Assembly: GCF_050947335.1 (NCBI RefSeq)
Contig: NC_134997.1
Coordinates: forward strand, 2,914,001 to 2,978,000
Source: Megachile rotundata
Lineage: Eukaryota; Arthropoda; Insecta; Hymenoptera; Megachilidae
Direction: 5' to 3'
Length of the DNA stretch: 64,000 nucleotides
Under the pieces are notes generated by a model. That model was not told where the DNA came from. It saw only the letters and a program-made list of their open reading frames with translations, and ran no database searches. Shown piece by piece: positions 57,959-64,000 of the stretch. Numbering within the stretch: the stretch's first letter is position 1; every line of letters starts with the position of its first letter. Both the position numbers and the translations under genes were made by a program.

Positions 57959-58505
57959 TCAATCTTTTATTGGCATAAAGGCCCTCTTTACACGATCCTT
58001 ATGCACGATCCTCTTTTTATTTTTCCCACCAACGTCTAATTCTACACTGTTCTGTTTAGTGTTTCTAATAATCTTATAGGGTTCCGAGCATTCCTTCTGT
58101 AACTTATTCTTCCGTGGTGGACTCAATAGAAATACGTCTTCGCCTGTTTTATAGTCTATCAGCCGAATTTTTTTATCGTAATAATATTTTTGTCGATATT
58201 TTACCTGTTGTAAATTATTTCTTGCCATTTTTCGAAGATTTCGTATTGCGGAAATTAATTTGTCAACATAATCTGGGTATGTGCTGATAAATTCTTCGGC
58301 ATTTGAGGACTGTCGTACCTTTTTGCCAAATATTAATTCATGAGGTGTAAATTTTGTTCCTTCGTGAATATTAGTGTTGTAGGAAAACATCGCTTGTGGT
58401 AATCATTAATCCCATTGTTTTTCTTCAGATACAAAATGTTTTAACTACTTTATTAAAGTTTGATGATTCCTTTCTAGGGATCCGTTTGTTTGAGGATGGA
58501 AGGCT
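57959..58505 (-). pseudogene. gypsy integrase C-terminal fragment
   Basis: Minus strand: FHPQTNGSLERNHQ (catalytic Glu) near 58495, then after a stop an intact stretch of 143 codons (FSYNTNIHEGTKFTPHELIFG ... KYYYDKKIRL ... EPYKIIRNTKQ). It ends at a stop followed by AT-rich sequence. The 84-codon ORF at 57679-57933 could be its degraded tail. Confidence 0.82.
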
Positions 58506-58524
58506 GATTTCTGACTTCACCCTG

Positions 58525-58905
58525 ACTGACAAGGAAAGGCACGCAAGCGTCTCCCTCCGATTTTGATGAAACTTCGTAGGTTTGTTAAGCAGGCAAAAAT
58601 AAGGGACACGTACTTTTTTTTTATCGGCTGAGACGCGGGTTTAAGGGGTGAAACGAGCCCTTAAAGTTTCGACCCCTTTTGGCTATCTCGAAAACCATAC
58701 GAGATACATTAAAACTTCTAATAGGAAAGTTATATGGTTTCTTGCGTATAATAACAAGATGTTAACGGATTTTGCAAAATACAATTTGTTTATAACAACA
58801 AAATTTTTCATAACCTTATTTTACAATTTATTCAAATTTGTATAATGACAAAAAGTGTAGAGAATTTTATTACAAATGCATATATATATATATATATTTT
58901 TATAT
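58525..58905 (+). repeat. Diverged ACAAGG-family fragment and AT simple repeat
   Basis: GACAAGGAAAGGCACGC opens a relative of the ACAAGG family (CCGATTTTGATGAAAC, TATCGGC, AAGGGGTGAAA in the usual order) that ends in an (AT)n run at 58880-58900, immediately before the truncated element at 58914. Confidence 0.6.
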
Positions 58906-58913
58906 ATTTTTAT

Positions 58914-60498
58914 ATAAACCAATTAGTTGTTGTTTACCCAGACCAAGTATCTTGTATTTATTTTAAGCCTTCAAAAAGGAAAAAGAATAAATTCACGAAA
59001 ATTCATTCTGTCGATTATTCTAATGCAGCAAATGAATAAATTCACGTTTCAAAACGAATGAGTACCTTCCCTACGAAATGGGATAAAATTGGAATAAAAT
59101 ATCTAATGCAGTACCTCATTGAAGTGAAATAAATCAATTGCTGCGTACGTATAATTTTAAAAATATGGAAACAACTTAAATAAAACTTACCCATTGATTC
59201 ATGAAAAAACTAGCTTCGATAAAAAATATTTATGTCACCGGGTAGATCCACCGATCAGAGCATCAACAGCTGATATCCTGGCAGGGTCAATGAACTCTCA
59301 ATTTATTTCACTGTCTCTTTCTAATAATTGCACAACATAAGCACGACCGGTAAACGGACCGAATGAAAACGCGTGAATTATTATTCATAGATATGTATGT
59401 TTAACGATACGCTATTCTCATTATAAGATATCCGAATTGAGGAATCGATATTATATTGTATTTTATTAGAAGACATTGTTAGACTGGCTACGGATCGCGG
59501 TTTTGTTCTCGATCGCGAGGCATACGTCGCGAACAGTTGCCATGCAACGATGATCTGTTGAACGACTGCGGCGTCGATCGACAGTCATCGTTTATTGTCG
59601 AAAGAAACGTGTCGAAATACAATGTATCGTTATTTTTAATCGAAAATTCCGTTTTCTTGCTTTCAAGATAGTATAGTTTAAATTATTTATGAATATTCGT
59701 TCACGTGTTTTCATTCGTCCTATTTACGTGTCGGACTCACAGTGAAAATTAGTGCAAATTAGTGAAAATTAGTGAAAAATGACAGAAACAAGTGATAATG
59801 AAAACTAATAATGAGAGATGACAGTGATAGGTGACAGTGAAGTTTCTTGAGAGTTTTTTCAGAGTTTCTATTATTTATGAGAAGAGTAGGGATCGGTGGA
59901 TTGGCCCAGTGACAGAGATGCATTTTCATCGTGATTATTTGCCGTTCAATGGGTGAGTTACATTTAAATTTATTAATTATTTAATTCAAATTTTTATTTG
60001 TTGAATAGAAAAGTTATTTACTTTTTAAAAATGAGAATTTGTTCTTTTTCATCATCACAATATCGAACGAAAATAATTTTCCATATTTTATCCGTTATTT
60101 CTTTGCCATAACGAATAAACGTATCGAATAGAGACTAATTTTGTTATTTCTTATTCATGAATAAATGATAATTCAAAAATAATCCAGATTTTTTTATTCA
60201 TTATTTAATGTAACTTTCATCTAACAGCTTCCTGTTATACCGACGATATACCGACGTTATACCGACGTTATACCGACGGTATCGATACGTTTGTTCACGA
60301 CGACGATCGGCCGTCATATTCGAAGCTGTCGCTCACGCTTTCGCGCGCCCGGTCTATGCACGCTCTCATTGGTCAGTGTTTTTTGCTAATAACTCGAAAA
60401 TGGAGCCTCAACCAATATTTTGGCAAAGGAAAAAGTTGTTCAGAATCGCCCCACCTACCACCCCTTTTCGGGTTCTACACTAATTGCGGGACACCCTG
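58914..60498. mobile_element. Inverted, truncated copy of the 1.9-kb TA-flanked element
   Basis: The reverse complement of about 36700-38060 with over 90% identity, then a right end (GCGGGACACCCTG plus TA) nearly identical to the end at 38415. The left inverted end is lost. Contains the same CCGACGTTATA subterminal units. Confidence 0.88.
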
Positions 60499-60911
60499 TA
60501 TATGACGTGACGCGCGCGCGCCCGCTGACGCCCCACACTATACTAAACCGGTCAACATTATTTATAAGCATAAATGAGAAACAATTACATTTGTGTTATA
60601 ATTAACATTTATCGTTAAAGTACACAGATATTCTATATGTTATTATGTATAAGTACACAGATATTCTATTCGGTCTCGCGTCCACTTTCCCTTTTCCACC
60701 TCCACGCGACACATCGTACTCCGCACGGATCGCGTTAAGGGCATACAGGGTAGGGCATACACCCCGTTTTCCGAGCTTCCCCAGTTCCGAGCTCAGGAAC
60801 TATTCCTGAAGGATCATTCTGTTACAACTCTGTTACAACTCTGTTGTACTCTGTTACAGTATCTCTAACAGCTCTCCTACAACTTTAAAAAGACTCTCTT
60901 ATGGCTCCGCT
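60499..60911. other. Unassigned sequence with CTCTGTTACAA repeats
   Basis: Three to four imperfect copies of CTCTGTTACAA at 60828-60860. Otherwise nothing recognised. Confidence 0.45.
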
Positions 60912-61508
60912 GATCATAACCACGTCACGCTCATACCTGCAACGCTTACTATAATCATTGAGAAATCAATTAATTGCATATTAAGAAGTATAATGTCTAA
61001 AATAATATAAAAGATTGTAAAAATAATGATATTTTTAATAAAAATGCGGATTGCCCCTCTTCACAGGAGGTGATTTTAAATTATATATCTATTAAACATT
61101 GCAACAAACAACAAATTCCAAAAACACGTATCCTCTATTTCCGTCCATAGTTTACGTACAAGAAGTTGCAAAAAAAATAGATCACCATTTAGTGCAAAAA
61201 TTTAAATAAAAATGATAAATTTTCAATATATTATTTAAACAAATAAAGTTTATTGAAATTTTTTTACGCACAAAACTTCCCTATTTAAAGACGAATAATT
61301 TACTTAAGAAAGAATCCAATTATCTTCTTTAATTCCGGAGATATTCCCAAAAATATGATTCCAACCCCCAACTTCAAGGGTTATTTTCACCCCTTCAATG
61401 TGAACGATGGCCGATAAAAAAAAATATGTGTCAAATATTTTCTTGAGAACTATCTTTCACATAAGTTTCATTAAAATCGGTGTGTCGCGGTTCGATATAT
61501 TTCCTTGT
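60912..61508 (-). mobile_element. Single-arm ACAAGG-family copy
   Basis: Collinear with the right arm of the 27741-29134 palindrome, ending TTTCCTTGT. About 90% identical by eye. No inverted partner beside it. Confidence 0.8.
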
Positions 61509-62822
61509 AAGCTTAGAAGTTAACAGCGCTCGCGAGGTAAAGAGCGACTTTTACCTTCTGAACGACTCGTTTTTGCAATAACTAAATCTAAAGAATGTGG
61601 GATTCAGTGTGCGGGTGAGGATTGATATCCCCAGGTCAATATCTTTTAATTAATAATGAAGTTAACAAATTAATAATTAATAATGAAGTTAACATATAAC
61701 AAATAAGAAATAACAACAAAATATGGAAAGCATATAATGAACGACTAGATCAAAAAGAAACTAAATAGACTTCGTCGCATAATGAACAGAAGACTCTATA
61801 ATTAAATAATAAGTAATTGATGACTGTGTAATGAATGTAACAAAATATAATTCGTTGGTTAATATTCTACGATGAATCCTATCTAAGTCTGATTCTCATT
61901 CAAAGCTAACTACGCTTTTACAAAATTAACGAAATTCGATATACTAAATGCTTACGATTTGATACTCTTTCAGGGCTAGCGTAATGACGAAATTTAACTT
62001 GATTAATATATTTATAGTCTACAATGAATCCTACGTAAGTGTGATTCGGTTTCTAAGCTTTCCTAGATAAGCTTTTACAAAGTTTACAAAATTAATATTT
62101 TTAAATCGGTTTTCTAATGTTGTGTAGTCGATTACGCAAGATACGCTACGCTAGGTACACTCGTGACAGAACAATATTCTTTAATAAAAATTCTCAAATT
62201 TATATGAAGTGAATGAATTTTGCAGGGAACAGTTACTCTTTTTAATTTGACTCGACAATTAATTATCCATGGCCCTTTTAGTCAGAGCGCACATTGACAC
62301 CCAAAATCAGATCGCTTAATTGGGGAGCCTACTGTACGCTAGTTGCTAAAACAAACCACCGACTCAGAATCAGATGAACAGTATGCGTCCAACAGGGATA
62401 CGTCATCAAAATGTGACTCTCATTATAAATCGTAATTACTTAACTGCCACCTAAAAAACACGGGCTTCAGAAACCAAGCCTTTCAAATGGGGACCATATT
62501 ATTCGCTGGCTACGGATTTCGCTCGGCCTTTTATACTTGAGGGCCTTTCACTCTTCAAGGTTATGGAAAACTACCCTCATACCTAACGTATTGTATACAT
62601 CCGCATTTTATATTATTGGTTGCATCTCACAGTTATAATCTTGCGTCATCGTTATATTAATTATAAGTTAAATGACATAGCGATAAAACAACGTAAACGT
62701 CCTTCCTCATGATCTCTTTATCTCAACCCAGTCAATACCACCGATATCCTTTTCCCTTTTATCTGTAACACGACATCCTGAGTCCCAAATATCATACCAC
62801 ATAAACATCCCCCCGTGACTAA
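61509..62822. other. AT-rich sequence, no gene seen
   Basis: A short tandem duplication (TTAATAATGAAGTTAAC) lies near 61652-61692. No other feature. Confidence 0.5.
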
Positions 62823-63640
62823 ACAGATTATTGTAAATCCGGCCCGGCCAAACAGGGCTACGGATATGCTTCCTCACCCCATTGCGTATACGCATAAATA
62901 ACTTCCTATCACCTCCTAGTCCCTCGACGTTACTGCCACTACGAGTCCAACTACAAATAGGTGTCAGCACTGGGTAGGCGACAATCCCGGTGGGACCACT
63001 GCACCTCCCATAGCACCCATGTTATTAAGGTCACCCTTGAAACGTTTGATGGGTCTCTGTCGGGGACTTTTCGGTTATTCCTACAACACATTATTACTGC
63101 CGGTGGCATCCGTTGCTCACAGTCCTGAGATTGGGTAGCTCCATTGATAGCTTTAGTGATATCGGAGCGTGTTGTCTGCCTCATGGATTCGTCTCGGATA
63201 CTAGACGCAGACCACCATTTTCGTGGGTCTGGCTCGACACCTCAGCGACGTCCGTGTCCGTACCCATATGCAGGGGTTCTTCCACGGTACACCCCCCCCC
63301 CCCCCGGGCTTCCCCCTGTACTGCCGCCTGCGGCCTCGGATATAAAATGTTCGCGAACATCCGACGTAAACGGAACTATTCCTGTTAGGGCGAGCAGGTT
63401 CCGCCGAGAAGCATTTTTGCAACTCTACCACGCAGTTCTGTACACGATGTCACCCGGTACCCAGATTTCTGGGATTGGACAGCTCCGGTTGTGGTTTTTT
63501 AGGGTTAGCGGTGTCCGGGATCTTGTCTCGGATACTAGGTTCAAGCCCTAACACCTCGAGCGACGGCGCCGTCACGCTAACCCTTGGATCCAAATTCGAA
63601 AACTTCACCACACATAATTATTCCTGTCGTCGTTTGTACT
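62823..63640 (+). repeat. LINE 5'-region-like repeat, copy 2, with a 14-base C run
   Basis: Matches 40790-41258 to about 63247, then continues in GC-rich non-coding sequence containing 14 consecutive C at 63292-63305. No LINE ORF follows in the window. Confidence 0.65.
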
Positions 63641-64000
63641 TTGCGCAGAAACCTAGGATCGTATAACTCCGAACGACAGTTTTATGGCCTCCAGAGTGTG
63701 GTCTGCCGTGAGACCCCGAGTGGCTCGAAACTAAACAATTGATAATCCTTTGATCCCCCTCCATAATCCAGAGGCACTATAAAAGGCCGTAAAAATCGCA
63801 TCTCGGTGTGCATTCTGTTCCGATCCTTCTGCCGGACATAATCACCACCACGTTCTTATCCATGTCACGGGTTCGATCCCCGATAAGTTAGATCATTCTA
63901 GCTTCTATTCCTGATTCCAACTCTACCTACCTTATTTACGCGTTAATCATTAAGTATTTGCCAATTCTTATTGTACCAATTTTGTTCTTTTTATTTCTTG
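63641..64000. other. Window edge with a TATA and B-box-like pair
   Basis: CTATAAAAGG near 63778 and CGGGTTCGATCCCC near 63866. The same pair occurs on the minus strand near 36236/36170. It may be the promoter of a retroelement or SINE; no gene called. Confidence 0.3.

Overview
The window looks like a piece of an insect genome, possibly hymenopteran (an inference from AT-rich composition and transposon types; not proven). The only host gene I can support is a Toll-family receptor locus on the minus strand, spread over 1611-35025. The rest is a graveyard of LTR retrotransposons, one LINE, cut-and-paste elements and foldback repeats, many nested in each other.

Toll locus, read 5' to 3' on the minus strand: a signal-peptide exon (34867-35025); ectodomain cassette B of three exons (32888-33879, 23841-24150, 22831-23295); a homologous cassette A of three exons (13741-14708, 10756-11044, 3159-3710); and one membrane/TIR exon (1611-2525). 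Each exon has GT/AG borders readable in the sequence, and matching exons of the two cassettes have identical splice phases. I find only one signal exon, beside cassette B, and only one TIR exon, beside cassette A. The simplest reading is one gene in which either cassette can be spliced between a shared start and a shared signalling tail, giving proteins of about 960 (A) or 946 (B) residues with different ligand-binding ectodomains. The alternative is two tandem genes, each missing one end.

Transposons inside the locus: a decayed gypsy element (5894-10582) in the A3-A4 intron; a decayed BEL/Pao element (about 15480-22095) between the cassettes, itself hit by a solo LTR, a small repeat and a foldback element; a mariner with a full-length transposase that has lost its third catalytic Asp (24713-26030), a nested palindromic element (27130-29491) and a solo LTR carrying a TTAA-type MITE (29602-30873), all in the B2-B3 intron.

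Upstream of the locus (35 kb to the end) there is no recognisable host gene. In order: a 1.9-kb TA-flanked element with long inverted ends (36488-38415); gypsy integrase debris; a gypsy LTR with a nested solo LTR and a SAP-domain gag; a LINE fragment; a second gypsy start; a foldback element; a G-run inside an inverted repeat; a nearly intact, young env-bearing errantivirus-like element (47709-53668) whose LTRs differ at only 2 of 279 positions but whose reverse transcriptase is deleted and whose env is frameshifted; a TA-flanked pogo-like MITE; a gypsy integrase fragment; an inverted copy of the 1.9-kb element (58914-60498); and a second copy of the LINE 5' region.
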